A stretch of DNA of 17,076 nt, taken from assembly GCF_035762905.1 (NCBI RefSeq), contig NZ_DASUCC010000150.1:1-17076 (forward strand). Direction: 5' to 3'. Positions 1 through 7,271 of the stretch are shown here, piece after piece (position 1 is the first letter of the stretch; the number at the start of each line of letters is the position of its first letter). A model generated the notes under the pieces. It did not search any database, had not been told where the DNA came from, and saw nothing but the letters and a program-made list of their open reading frames with translations. Made by a program: the position numbers and the translations under genes. This DNA is from DASYTH01 sp035762905. Its GTDB lineage: Bacteria; Actinomycetota; Actinomycetes; Mycobacteriales; Pseudonocardiaceae.

Positions 1-258
1 GTGTGCAGGCGAGAACGCCCGGAACTGGGCGACCACGTCGAACTCGCGCCCAGCCAGCGCGGCGGCCACCGCGTCGCCGTCCTCCGCGTCGGCCACCAGG
101 TTCTCGACGTCCTCGGGCACCGGCCGGACGCTGGTCCGGCCTCGGTTTAGCACCGTGACCCGATGCCCCAACCGGACGGCACGCGCCACGCTCGCGTGAC
201 TGATGACCCCACTCCCGCCGATGAACAGAATGGACCGACTGGCCGTCACTGACGTCAT
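1..258 (-). CDS. NAD-dependent epimerase/dehydratase, N-terminal part (cut by window edge)
   Basis: The reading frame opens at ATG 258 and stays open to the left edge, giving 86 residues of the N-terminus. It starts with a Rossmann fold: a beta strand (SILFIGG), the dinucleotide-binding turn GGSGVIS at residues 14-20, and a second strand ending VLNRGR at 38-43. That pattern is typical of atypical/extended SDR family NAD-dependent epimerases of actinobacteria. The substrate cannot be told because the catalytic part is outside the window. No strong ribosome binding site precedes the ATG; a start at the GTG three codons in is possible. It lies on the same strand as the oxidoreductase and sigma factor upstream, but a 341-base gap suggests a separate promoter. 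ECF41 sigma factors are often found near epimerase/oxidoreductase genes, so the location fits. Confidence 0.75.
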   Translation of the reverse strand, partial: MTSVTASRSILFIGGSGVISHASVARAVRLGHRVTVLNRGRTSVRPVPEDVENLVADAEDGDAVAAALAGREFDVVAQFRAFSPAH

Positions 259-599
259 GCCGCATTCTGGCACCCGCCGAGCCTCCGGGTGAAATAGCCG
301 CGTCCGACCAGGTCTCCGCAGTTCGTATCGCACATCCATCTCATATGGACAGTGGTGCGAACATGGCGGTCGCGTTCTCCCCCGATAGCGGACCGCCCTC
401 GTCGACGGCGTCTGCGGCGACGAGCCTCCGGCCAATCCCGGCCACGAGCCGGCGCAGCCGCGGCCGTCGGGGTTGCCGCTTGATCCGTGCTGGGTGGGCC
501 GCCATTTTCGGCCCCAACAAGTTGGCTCGTAACGCTCAGCGGAGCATCATGTCCCGGCTTGAGAGCGCCACCGTCCGAGGCGAAGGATCCGGCGGTGCG
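259..599. other. Intergenic gap, no convincing gene
   Basis: This 341-base stretch lies between the oxidoreductase stop and the epimerase start, both on the minus strand. The only minus-strand candidate is a 54-codon ORF from ATG 505 to the stop at 341-343. It has fairly GC-rich third positions but only a weak ribosome binding site (GGGGCC) and no recognisable motif, so I do not call it a gene. A small CCAAC/GTTGG inverted repeat lies near 514-525. No promoter consensus was recognised for the epimerase. Confidence 0.5.
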
Positions 600-1733
600 T
601 CATCCTTGCCGGGCGGCGACAACCGCGAGGGTGGGGTAGCGAAGGTTGTACCATCCGGTGGCGCGGAGGACCGCCTTCTTGATCATCGCGACCGGGCGGC
701 CGGTGTGCACCTTGCCGCGTGGGCTGCCGTCGAGGTCGGTGGGCTGGAGGATGCCGTCTCGCTCGCCGAGGCTGATGCACAGGGCGTCGGTCGTGACGCG
801 AAGCGGTTTGGGGATGCGCCCGGCCAAGCGGTTGGTGATCGCGTGGAAGGCACACGCGGCGGCCAGGCCCCCGGGCCCGCAGCCCATGCGCAGCACGTGC
901 CCGTCCTGGGTATGCGCGGCCGCGGCGTCTCCGATGCCGTAGACGTCCGGATGCGACAGTGAGCGCAGGGTCCCGTCTACGAGCATGCGCCCGCGGTCGT
1001 CGACGGCCAGTCCGGCCTCGTGCGCCAGCTTCGGGACCGTGAAGCCGGCGGTCCAGGCAACCGCGTCGGCGGTGACGTGCTTGCCGTCCTCCAACAGCAG
1101 CCCGTCCGTGTCAATCTTGGTGACTTTGGCGTGCTCCAGCACCTGGATGCCGAGGCGGTCGAGGGCGCGGTGCAGGTGCTCCCGGCCACGTTCGGACAGC
1201 GTGTCGCCCAGGCCGCCGCTGGTGACCAGTCGCACCGAGCGGTCGGGGTAGGTCTCGGCCAGCGCGGTGACCGTCTCCAGGCCGGTCGGGCCGGCGCCGA
1301 CCACGGCGACTGTACTGGCGGTGCGCATCTGATCGCGCAGTCGCTCGGCCTGCTCGGCGACGGCGACGGCGTGGGCGTGTTCGGCCGCGCCGGAAACGGC
1401 GTCCAGGTCGGCGTGGCTGCCCAGCGCGTACACAAGAAGGTCGTAGCGGACCGGCTCGGCGCCACTCGCGAGCGCCACCTGCCGCTCGTCCGCGTCGATG
1501 CGCATGACCTGGTCGATGATCAGCCGGATGCCGGTGCCCTTGAACAGATCGCGCAGCGGCATGTGCCGCACCTGCTGGCCGGAGGCGAGCTGGTGGTTGC
1601 GCATCCGCTCCACGAACCGGTCACGGTTATTGATTACCGTGACGGTCGCGCCGGTGCGCTTGGCGAGCAGTTTGGCGGTCGCCACACCGGTGTATCCGGC
1701 ACCCAGGACCGCGATGTGCGGTGTCGTCGTCAC
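600..1733 (-). CDS. NAD(P)/FAD-dependent oxidoreductase, NDH-2-like
   Basis: This is a 377-residue flavoprotein of the pyridine nucleotide-disulfide oxidoreductase family, resembling type II NADH dehydrogenases and related FAD-dependent reductases. Three nucleotide-binding features are in the expected order: an N-terminal FAD site GAGYTG (11-16), a second Rossmann motif GAGPTG for NAD(P)H (146-151), and the C-terminal FAD-contacting GIGDA (266-270). It should pass electrons from NAD(P)H via FAD to a quinone or other small acceptor; the acceptor cannot be read from sequence. No C-terminal membrane anchor is obvious. Translation starts at GTG 1733, with GGGAG (rc of 1741-1745) seven bases upstream. 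It follows the ECF41 sigma gene by 79 bases and has an ECF41-like promoter in that gap, so it is probably that sigma factor's direct target. Confidence 0.88.
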   Translation of the reverse strand: MTTTPHIAVLGAGYTGVATAKLLAKRTGATVTVINNRDRFVERMRNHQLASGQQVRHMPLRDLFKGTGIRLIIDQVMRIDADERQVALASGAEPVRYDLLVYALGSHADLDAVSGAAEHAHAVAVAEQAERLRDQMRTASTVAVVGAGPTGLETVTALAETYPDRSVRLVTSGGLGDTLSERGREHLHRALDRLGIQVLEHAKVTKIDTDGLLLEDGKHVTADAVAWTAGFTVPKLAHEAGLAVDDRGRMLVDGTLRSLSHPDVYGIGDAAAAHTQDGHVLRMGCGPGGLAAACAFHAITNRLAGRIPKPLRVTTDALCISLGERDGILQPTDLDGSPRGKVHTGRPVAMIKKAVLRATGWYNLRYPTLAVVAARQG

Positions 1734-1767
1734 GAATGGTCTCCCTTTTGTCGTTCGGCACCGGATG

Positions 1768-1794
1768 AACGGGCGAGGGAGGCGATTCGTGACA
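1768..1794 (-). promoter_or_regulatory. ECF41-type sigma promoter for the oxidoreductase
   Basis: Read on the minus strand, TGTCACG (1794-1788) is followed by exactly 16 bases and then CGTT (1771-1768). The consensus I recall for ECF41 sigma factors is TGTCACA-N16-CGTC, so each box differs at only its last base. The -10 end is 34 bases upstream of the oxidoreductase GTG start, leaving room for a short leader with the GGGAG ribosome binding site. The adjacent gene encodes an ECF41 sigma factor. The match is seen directly; its function is inferred. Confidence 0.7.
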
Positions 1795-1812
1795 ACGCGA
1801 CCAGAGAAACGA

Positions 1813-2691
1813 TCAGACTTTCTGCTTCGTCAGGAAGACCAGCTTGTCCGGGTTGGTCACGGTGCGGATGGCGACGATGCGGTCGCCGTCGAACTCCGGG
1901 ACGGTGACGCCGGCCAGCTGGCCGTCCAGATACACGACGAGTGCGGGTTCCCCGTTCACGACGTCCGGCGTCATGCGGATCCGCTGGGCGTACTCGGACA
2001 GGGCGAGCAGGTAGCGCAGAACCTGGTCCCGGCCGACCACCGGGCGCCGCATCGCCGGCGCCTTGCCGCCGCCATCGGCCCAGGCGACCACGTCGTCGGC
2101 CAGCAGCTGCTCCAGCTCCGGTACGTCGCCGTCCAGGGTGGCCTGCAGGAACCGCTCCAGAAGCCTGCGGTGCTGTTCGGGAGTGGGGGTGAACCGCTTT
2201 CGCGCCGTGGCAATATGCTGCTGCGCCCGGCGGTACAACTGCCGCACGTGCGGATCGTTCACATCCAGAATCTCCGCGACCTCGCGGTGGCTGTGACCGA
2301 AGGCCTCACGCAGTACGAATACCGCCCGCTCGGCCGGGGTGAGCCGCTCCAGCAGTACCAGCATCCCCAGCGAGAGCAGTTCCCGTTGCTCCACAGCCTC
2401 GAACGGGTCGAGCGCATCGCCGCCGGTGCCGACCGGCTCGGGCAGCCATGGACCGACGTAGCGTTGCCGCTGCGCCCTCGCCGAGGTGAGCCGATCCAGG
2501 CACAGGTTGGTGACCACCTTGGTCAACCACGCCTCCGGCGAGACCGCGCTGTCGCTACGCTCCCAGCGTAGGTAGGCGTCCTGGACCACGTCCTCGGCCT
2601 CAGACGCCTCTCCGAGCATCCGGTACGCCACCCCGAACAAGCGACGGCGGTTGGCCTCGAACCGCTCCAGCCGTTCCTGGGTCATGCTCAT
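1813..2691 (-). CDS. sigJ: RNA polymerase sigma factor, ECF41 family (SigJ-like)
   Basis: This 292-residue protein contains a sigma-70 region 2 (about 7-73, with RMLGEASEAEDVVQDAYLRW), a linker carrying WLPEP (82-86), and region 4 (about 103-165) with a helix-turn-helix. After that comes a SnoaL-like C-terminal domain (about 172-292). The domain order and the hallmark DGGGK (206-210) and NPDKL (280-284) identify the ECF41 family. In that family the fused C-terminal domain, not a separate anti-sigma factor, controls activity. I chose ATG 2691 because GAGC lies just upstream and region 2 begins soon after; ATG 2685 is a possible alternative. An open frame extends back to 2787, but that part is not protein-like. 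It lies directly upstream of the oxidoreductase, whose promoter matches the ECF41 consensus. The symbol is by family resemblance only. Confidence 0.88.
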   Translation of the reverse strand: MSMTQERLERFEANRRRLFGVAYRMLGEASEAEDVVQDAYLRWERSDSAVSPEAWLTKVVTNLCLDRLTSARAQRQRYVGPWLPEPVGTGGDALDPFEAVEQRELLSLGMLVLLERLTPAERAVFVLREAFGHSHREVAEILDVNDPHVRQLYRRAQQHIATARKRFTPTPEQHRRLLERFLQATLDGDVPELEQLLADDVVAWADGGGKAPAMRRPVVGRDQVLRYLLALSEYAQRIRMTPDVVNGEPALVVYLDGQLAGVTVPEFDGDRIVAIRTVTNPDKLVFLTKQKV

Positions 2692-2910
2692 GACCAGCTC
2701 ACACCCGCGCTCGGCAGAGGCCGCGTCGGGATGACCGGGCGCGCATTCAGGCCGTCGGCGGTACGAGTGGACGACATCACGGCACACTTCCGCTCAAAAA
2801 CCCGAAAGATTGGACACCAACGAGCCTAACTGCCTGCCCAGTCGCCTTGAAGCCGCGGCTACCGAAGCGTCCAGAGGCCGGTCAACGGCGGCCGGCCGAG
2901 GCGTCCAGGA

Positions 2911-4004
2911 GTGGTGCTGGGAGCCCAGGCCCAGCGGGAGGTGGCCGGCGCCCGGGCGCGGGTGCTGGCGGCCATGCGGGCCCAGACCCGGGTGCAGGGC
3001 CGGTTTCTCGCCGGACGGCCCCCGTTCGGGTATCGGCTGGTGGATCGTGGAGCGCATCCCAACGCTGAGCATGCTCGGTGGGTCGGCGGGTGCACGGGCT
3101 GGAGCCAGATCCGGCGACCGCGCCGTGGGTGCGATGGTTGTTCACCCAGCGCGCCCGCGGCCGAAGTCTCGCTTCGCTGGTCCGCGAGCTCAACGACCGT
3201 GCCGTGCCGTGCCCGTCCAGCGCGGACGCGTCCCGCAATCCGCACCGCACGCAGCAGCGGTGGATCGTGCGGACGGTGGCGATGATTCTGCGGAATCCGC
3301 GCTACACCGGCCGGCAGGTGTGGAACCGGCACAGCACCCAGGGTCACGGCGGTACCGGCCGGGTCGGCGGCCGCGGTTCCGGTGCGGTTCGACGCAACCC
3401 CGTCAACGAATGGGAAGTCTCCGAGCAGCTCGCTCATGCTCCGCTGGTCGACGACGCCACCTTCCTGGCTGTCCAGCGGATGCGCACCGGTCGACCGAGC
3501 CAGGACGGCGACGTCCGTCAGTTCCAGCTGGCCGGGCTGACGGTGTGTGGGGTGTGCGGGCGGCGGATGGATGCCCACTGGGTGCATGGCCGGCCCGGCT
3601 ACCGCTGCCGGCACGGCTACACCAGCGCCACACCCCGACCGGCCGACGGACCCTGCAACGTCTACCACCGCGAAGATCATCTCCTGGACGCTCTCCCCGG
3701 CCTGCTAACCGACACCTTGGGCGAGGACGCCGACCGATCACCGCACGATCCTGTCGGAACTCTGCGCGAGCAAGATCTACTGATCGTCTGCACCCATCAC
3801 GATCGACAACTCCGGGCAGCAACGCCCTACGAGGCCATCAGCGTGGCATCGCCTACAGATCAACGGGCGCCGACACTGGGGCTGGAATTCCAGCACGGCG
3901 ACGGTTTCATGGCCGACCAGCACCCCGGATCGATTACCTTCACACCGCGCGACACCCGCCGCACGCGACCACGAGCCCGCGCTCCAGAGGGGCTGTCAAT
4001 TTAA
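2911..4004 (+). pseudogene. Large serine recombinase remnant, catalytic domain missing, frameshifted
   Basis: Two frames together encode the middle and C-terminal parts of a large serine recombinase. The first (from GTG 2911) gives LGAQAQREV and GRPPFGYRLVD, the start of the recombinase DNA-binding domain. The second (from about 3081) continues with LEPDPATAPWVRWLF, then NPRYTGRQVWN, then a zinc-ribbon with CGVCGRRMDAHW and YRCRHG, and a C-terminal MADQHPGSITFTPRD segment. Restoring one G in the GGG run at 3080-3082 fuses them (ARW-GRRVHG). The N-terminal resolvase domain with the catalytic serine is absent: the frame is closed by a stop near 2845. So it should be unable to cut DNA even if the frameshift is an error. 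The C-terminal stop lies inside the palindrome at 3989-4016. It is likely a leftover of an integrated mobile element. Confidence 0.8.
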
Positions 4005-4016
4005 ATTGACAGCCCC
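3989..4016. repeat. Perfect 28-bp palindrome holding two convergent stop codons
   Basis: The sequence is a perfect palindrome with 14-base arms (GGGGCTGTCAATTT and its complement) and no spacer; its AT-rich centre contains ATTTAAAT. The plus-strand recombinase stop (TAA, 4002-4004) and the minus-strand acyltransferase stop (TGA, 3998-3996) both lie within it. As RNA it would form a strong hairpin from either strand, so a shared bidirectional terminator is the simplest reading. There is no U-tract, which is usual for actinobacterial terminators. It could instead mark fused mobile-element ends or an attachment site. Confidence 0.7.
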
Positions 4017-4821
4017 GAGCCGTTGTAGCATTTCGGGCGCGGTCAGGGCAGGGTCGCCAGGTAGTCGAGGTGTGCGCGTGAATATGGCTGGGTCTGCCAT
4101 TGCGTGAGCTGGTTGCGTCCGTATGCGCGCAGGAGTGGTATGGCCGAGATGGGCCGGTAGCCAGAACAGGTCGTCCCCCGGCTTCGGTTTCTCGGGGTAC
4201 TCACGTTGTGCTGCGTCCAGGAGCGCGGACAGCCTGGTGCGCAGCTCACCGGTGAGTACCTCCGCATCGTCTTGTGGGGTCGGCTGGAACGGCTCGCCGA
4301 CCCGGATCAGGATCGGGACATGGCGTTGGGTGAGGTTCCTCGGCCGGCCCTTGGTCCAGAGCCGCTGACCGCCCCAGACCGTCATCGGGATGACCGGAAT
4401 GCCGGCGTGCGCGGCCATCCGCACCGCACCGGTCTTGAGCGCCTTCACCATGAAGGACCGGCTGATGGTCGCCTCGGGGAACACCCCGACAACCTCGCCG
4501 GCCCGCAGCGCGGCCACCACCGCCTGATAAGAGGCTTGCCCCGCGGAACGGTCGACCGGGACGTGGTGCATGCCCCCGCATCAGTGGTCCCGCGATCCGG
4601 TTGGCCAAGACCTGTTCCTTGGCCATGAACCGGGTCCTGCGCTTGGCCGGCAGAGCCGCCAGCCCACAGAAGATGAAATCGAGGTAGCTGACGTGCGTGC
4701 AGGCGAGCACCGCGCCGCCGGTGGCCGGGATGTGTCCGGTGCCCCGCAGATCCAGCTTCAGGTCGAGGACCCGGAACAGGACCTTGCAGCCAAGGATCAC
4801 CGGCGGGTAGACAAGTTCCAC
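3996..4821 (-). pseudogene. 1-acyl-sn-glycerol-3-phosphate acyltransferase family (PlsC-like), frameshifted
   Basis: Two overlapping frames make one acyltransferase of about 274 residues. The first starts at GTG 4821 (GAGGG upstream) and carries the catalytic HX4D motif HVSYLD (residues 43-48). It runs to GPLMRG at residue 83. The second resumes with MHHVPVDR and carries FPEATIS (about 114-120), the acyl-acceptor binding motif seen in actinobacterial members. The enzyme would acylate lysophosphatidate or a related acceptor at the inner membrane face. The break is a run of five G on the minus strand (4577-4573) where four would give MRG-MHHV. The second frame has its own ATG at 4571, but a product from there lacks HX4D. 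It is either recently inactivated or a sequencing error. It converges with the recombinase remnant. Confidence 0.8.
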
Positions 4822-4900
4822 TGAGCCCTCATTTCCACGTGCGTTTCCGTTTCACACAGGGTCGAACACGCGGCGAACGGTGCCGCACGCGCGTCCATGG

Positions 4901-4906
4901 ATACCC
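4901..4906 (-). promoter_or_regulatory. Possible SigB/SigF-type -10 box (GGGTAT)
   Basis: On the minus strand GGGTAT occurs 80 bases upstream of the acyltransferase start. It matches the -10 element of actinobacterial general-stress sigma factors. No good GTTT -35 box lies at the right distance; the nearest candidate is GTCG with a 16-base spacer. This is weak evidence. Confidence 0.2.
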
Positions 4907-4941
4907 ACTGTCCCGCTGGGAGCGACGGAACCGGCGGCGAG

Positions 4942-5112
4942 CTACCCCGTGGTAGTCCGGCGCAGAGCCTTGCGACGCACCGCGCCGATCACGGCGGTTG
5001 CCACGAACAAGACGATTCCCACAATTCCCAGCCACAGCAGCCCGTTGAGCGCGAACCCGATCACCGCGACGATGAGCCAGGCCGCGAGCAGGACGATGAT
5101 CAGAACGAGCAT
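4942..5112 (-). CDS. Small hydrophobic two-helix membrane protein
   Basis: This 56-residue protein is almost wholly hydrophobic from residue 1 to about 44, best read as two membrane helices (about 2-22 and 24-44) joined by ALNG. It ends in a basic tail (RRKALRR). I do not recognise a named family; proteins like it are common in actinobacteria and usually annotated only as hydrophobic protein. ATG 5112 is preceded by AAGGAGA at ideal spacing. A longer in-frame start at ATG 5223 also has a GGAGGAG site and would add 37 polar residues, so the start is not fully certain. A truncated relative lies at 7155-7271 on the other strand (shared pattern I-V/A-VLL-W-I-G-AFN-L-WL). It is upstream of the acyltransferase on the same strand, 120 bases away. 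Confidence 0.75.
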   Translation of the reverse strand: MLVLIIVLLAAWLIVAVIGFALNGLLWLGIVGIVLFVATAVIGAVRRKALRRTTTG

Positions 5113-5484
5113 CTCTGTCTCCTTCAGTCGTGCGTGGTTCCAAGGGCTTTCCGACCACGCGGCGGCAACGGCGTCACAGGCGCGGACGGATTCACCAACA
5201 GCCGTGACGACCGACATCCGCATGACGCACTCCTCCGCCACTCTCCATCGAGCCGCGCCCGGCGAGCGACCACCAGGGACCAAAGTCCATTCAGAACAGG
5301 GCTAACGCACTCGATCGCGACAACGCGGGCACGACGGCGGCACCGAACCCGCCGCATCAACCGCTCAGGGCGGGTTCCGGAGCGCGGCAGGGGAGTCCGT
5401 TCGCCCCGATCATCCTGGACCTAGGTCTCTCGTTGTTCCCACTTGGTGCGGCTTGACTGGGATCGCGATGGAGAGGAGGTCCCC
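5113..5484. other. Divergent intergenic region between small membrane gene and DUF5994 gene
   Basis: These 372 bases separate genes transcribed away from each other, so promoters for both are expected here. I could not identify a convincing -35/-10 pair for either direction. The minus-strand 37-codon extension of the small membrane gene (to ATG 5223) lies in it. An in-frame but unlikely upstream start for the DUF5994 gene lies at 5443. No RNA gene was seen. Confidence 0.45.
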
Positions 5485-6018
5485 ATGGCGATCCCCACAC
5501 GCACAGCGAGCCAACCAGTCGAACGGACCGACCGGGTGTGTTTGAAGCCGGACGGCCCGCCGACCGGGTATGTCGACGGCGCATGGTGGCCCGGGTCGCG
5601 CGCCCTGCCCACCGAGCTGGTGCCGCTGCTGGCGATGCTGACGGCTCGGCTGGGGCGGGTCGAGCGGGTCACCTACAACCTGACGATCTGGGAGCCGGCC
5701 CCACGCCGCCTCGCGCTGGACGGTCGGGTCGTGCGGCTGGGTGGGTTCCGGTCGCAGCCCGCGGACACCGTGACGGTGATCGGGCGAGGCGGGCAGCAGC
5801 GGCTGACCCTGCTGGTCATCCCGCCGGGCACTGATCCCGCGACCGCGGAGCGGGTGCTGGCCAGGGCGTCCCAGCCGGGCAATGCCGAGACCATCGAGAC
5901 GCTGCTCGCACCCACCCGCGTCGCGGGCACGGGCGCTGGGATCGGCGGGTCGAACGGTTCGTCCTCCGCTGTGCAGCGCTGGGAAAGCGATGGCGGCAGG
6001 CTCAGAGACCGCGCCTGA
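5485..6018 (+). CDS. DUF5994 family protein
   Basis: This 177-residue protein has no signal peptide or membrane segment. The conserved blocks DGAWWPGSR (31-39), VTYNLTIWEPAPRRL (62-76) and RLGGFRS (84-90), followed by LTLLVIPP (107-114), are those I associate with actinobacterial DUF5994 proteins, whose function is unknown. The last 30 residues (after LLAPTR, 140-145) are Gly/Ser-rich and probably disordered. ATG 5485 is favoured by GAGAGGAGG seven bases upstream; an in-frame ATG at 5443 lacks such a site. The stop is followed after 37 bases by the desaturase start, with a strong ribosome binding site, so the two are probably co-transcribed. DUF5994 genes are often met near stress-type membrane genes, as here. 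Confidence 0.82.
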   Translation: MAIPTRTASQPVERTDRVCLKPDGPPTGYVDGAWWPGSRALPTELVPLLAMLTARLGRVERVTYNLTIWEPAPRRLALDGRVVRLGGFRSQPADTVTVIGRGGQQRLTLLVIPPGTDPATAERVLARASQPGNAETIETLLAPTRVAGTGAGIGGSNGSSSAVQRWESDGGRLRDRA

Positions 6019-6055
6019 CATGCCTGGAAAACACTCACGTTCAGAGGAGGTAGAG

Positions 6056-7114
6056 ATGAGTACGGTTAAGTCGTCGGGTCCGCCCAGTTCGCTGAGTCCG
6101 CGACACGGTAGCGACTACGCCGAACTGTCACGCATTATCAAGCAGGCCGGTCTGTTGCGGCGGCGGCCGGTGCACTACGCGGTGAAGGGCACGATCACGC
6201 TGTTGGTCTTCGCCGCGACCTGGGTGGTGTTCGGCCTGCTGGGCGACACCTGGTGGCAGTTGTGCACCGCGGCGGTTCTGGCCGTGGTCTACACCCAGGT
6301 GTCCTTCCTCGGCCACGACGCCGGGCACAAGCAGATCTTCCGCGGCCGCCGCCGCAACGACGCGGTCGGGCTGGCGATGGGTGGGCTGGTCGGCCTGAGC
6401 TATGGCTGGTGGATCAGCAAGCACACCAAGCATCACGCCAACCCCAACGTCGAGGACGCCGACCCCGACCTCGACATTCCCGCGCTGGCGTTCACCCCGC
6501 GGCAGAGCCGGGCCAAGCAGGGTTTCCTGCGCTGGATGGCGAAGTACCAGGCGTTCCTGTTCTTCCCGCTGCTGCTCCTGGAAGGCCTCAACCTGCACTG
6601 GTCCAGCATCCAGGCCGTGTGGCGGGGTGAGGTGAAGGCCCGCACGCTCGAGGCCGTGCTGCTGACCGCGCACATCCTCGCCTACCTCACCGCGGTGTTC
6701 CTCGTGCTCTCACCAGCAAAGGCGGTCGTGTTCATCGCGGTCCACCAGGGACTGTGGGGTCTGTACATGGGATGCGCCTTCGCCCCCAACCACAAGGGCA
6801 TGCTTACCCTGTCCAAGGACAACACCCTGGACTTCCTGCGCAAGCAGGTCCTCACTTCGCACAACGTCCTCGGTGGCCGCTGGGTGGACTTCGCCCTCGG
6901 TGGGCTGAACTACCAGATCGAACACCACCTGTTCCCCAGCATGCCCCGACCCACCCTGCGCCGCGCGCAACCCCTCGTGCAGAACTTCTGCACCACCCAC
7001 GACATCAGCTACAGCCACAGCGGACTCATCCGCTCCTACAGACACATCCTGAGCTACCTGCACGCCATCGGCGCGCCCCTGCGCGCCCACGACGCGACCG
7101 CCGCGCGGCCGTGA
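6056..7114 (+). CDS. Membrane fatty acid (acyl-CoA) desaturase, DesA3-like
   Basis: This 352-residue di-iron desaturase carries the three histidine boxes HDAGH (87-91), HTKHH (123-127) and QIEHHLFP (287-294), plus the conserved APNHKGM (243-249). Hydrophobic segments at about 43-63, 66-85, 104-120, 165-178 and 200-240 fit the usual four-helix membrane core with the boxes on the cytoplasmic side. It should introduce a double bond into acyl chains of CoA thioesters or lipids using O2 and electrons from a ferredoxin or reductase partner; regiospecificity cannot be read. None of the iron ligands looks altered and the length is normal. ATG 6056 has AGAGGAGG upstream; an open frame extends back to 5882 but overlaps the DUF5994 gene. 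It probably adjusts membrane fluidity, in keeping with its neighbours. Confidence 0.93.
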   Translation: MSTVKSSGPPSSLSPRHGSDYAELSRIIKQAGLLRRRPVHYAVKGTITLLVFAATWVVFGLLGDTWWQLCTAAVLAVVYTQVSFLGHDAGHKQIFRGRRRNDAVGLAMGGLVGLSYGWWISKHTKHHANPNVEDADPDLDIPALAFTPRQSRAKQGFLRWMAKYQAFLFFPLLLLEGLNLHWSSIQAVWRGEVKARTLEAVLLTAHILAYLTAVFLVLSPAKAVVFIAVHQGLWGLYMGCAFAPNHKGMLTLSKDNTLDFLRKQVLTSHNVLGGRWVDFALGGLNYQIEHHLFPSMPRPTLRRAQPLVQNFCTTHDISYSHSGLIRSYRHILSYLHAIGAPLRAHDATAARP

Positions 7115-7154
7115 TTTCGGGTCGCGGACATCACGTCCGATCGGAAGCCCCAAG

Positions 7155-7271
7155 ATGGTGCTCATCGCTGTTCTGCTGCTGGTCTGGCCGGTTACCACGA
7201 TCATCGGTCTGGCGTTCAACAGCCTGACCTGGCTGGCCGGTTTACCTCGTACCGATGCTGGGTTGTTGTGA
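7155..7271 (+). pseudogene. Truncated copy of the small hydrophobic membrane protein
   Basis: This 38-codon frame begins MVLIAVLLLVW and continues IIGLAFNSLTWLAGL, which lines up with residues 1-30 of the small hydrophobic protein at 4942-5112 (MLVLIIVLLAAW, VIGFALNGLLWLGI). After that the second helix and basic tail are missing. The remaining residues (PRTDAGLL) are read from the antisense of the amidotransferase remnant's 3' end. The junction therefore lies around 7236-7245. No clear ribosome binding site precedes the ATG (only GGAAGCCCC). It sits 40 bases after the desaturase on the same strand and may once have been the third gene of that operon. Confidence 0.6.

Noticed and set aside
345..1907. 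Long plus-strand ORFs opposite the oxidoreductase and sigma genes
   Set aside because: They are antisense frames of well-supported genes, with no ribosome binding sites or recognisable motifs.
2810..4009. A 399-codon plus-strand ORF through the recombinase region
   Set aside because: Its translation is Arg/Pro/Ser-rich low complexity; the recombinase motifs are in the other two frames.
5882..6055. N-terminal extension of the desaturase
   Set aside because: It overlaps the DUF5994 gene, lacks similarity, and the ATG at 6056 has a strong AGAGGAGG site.
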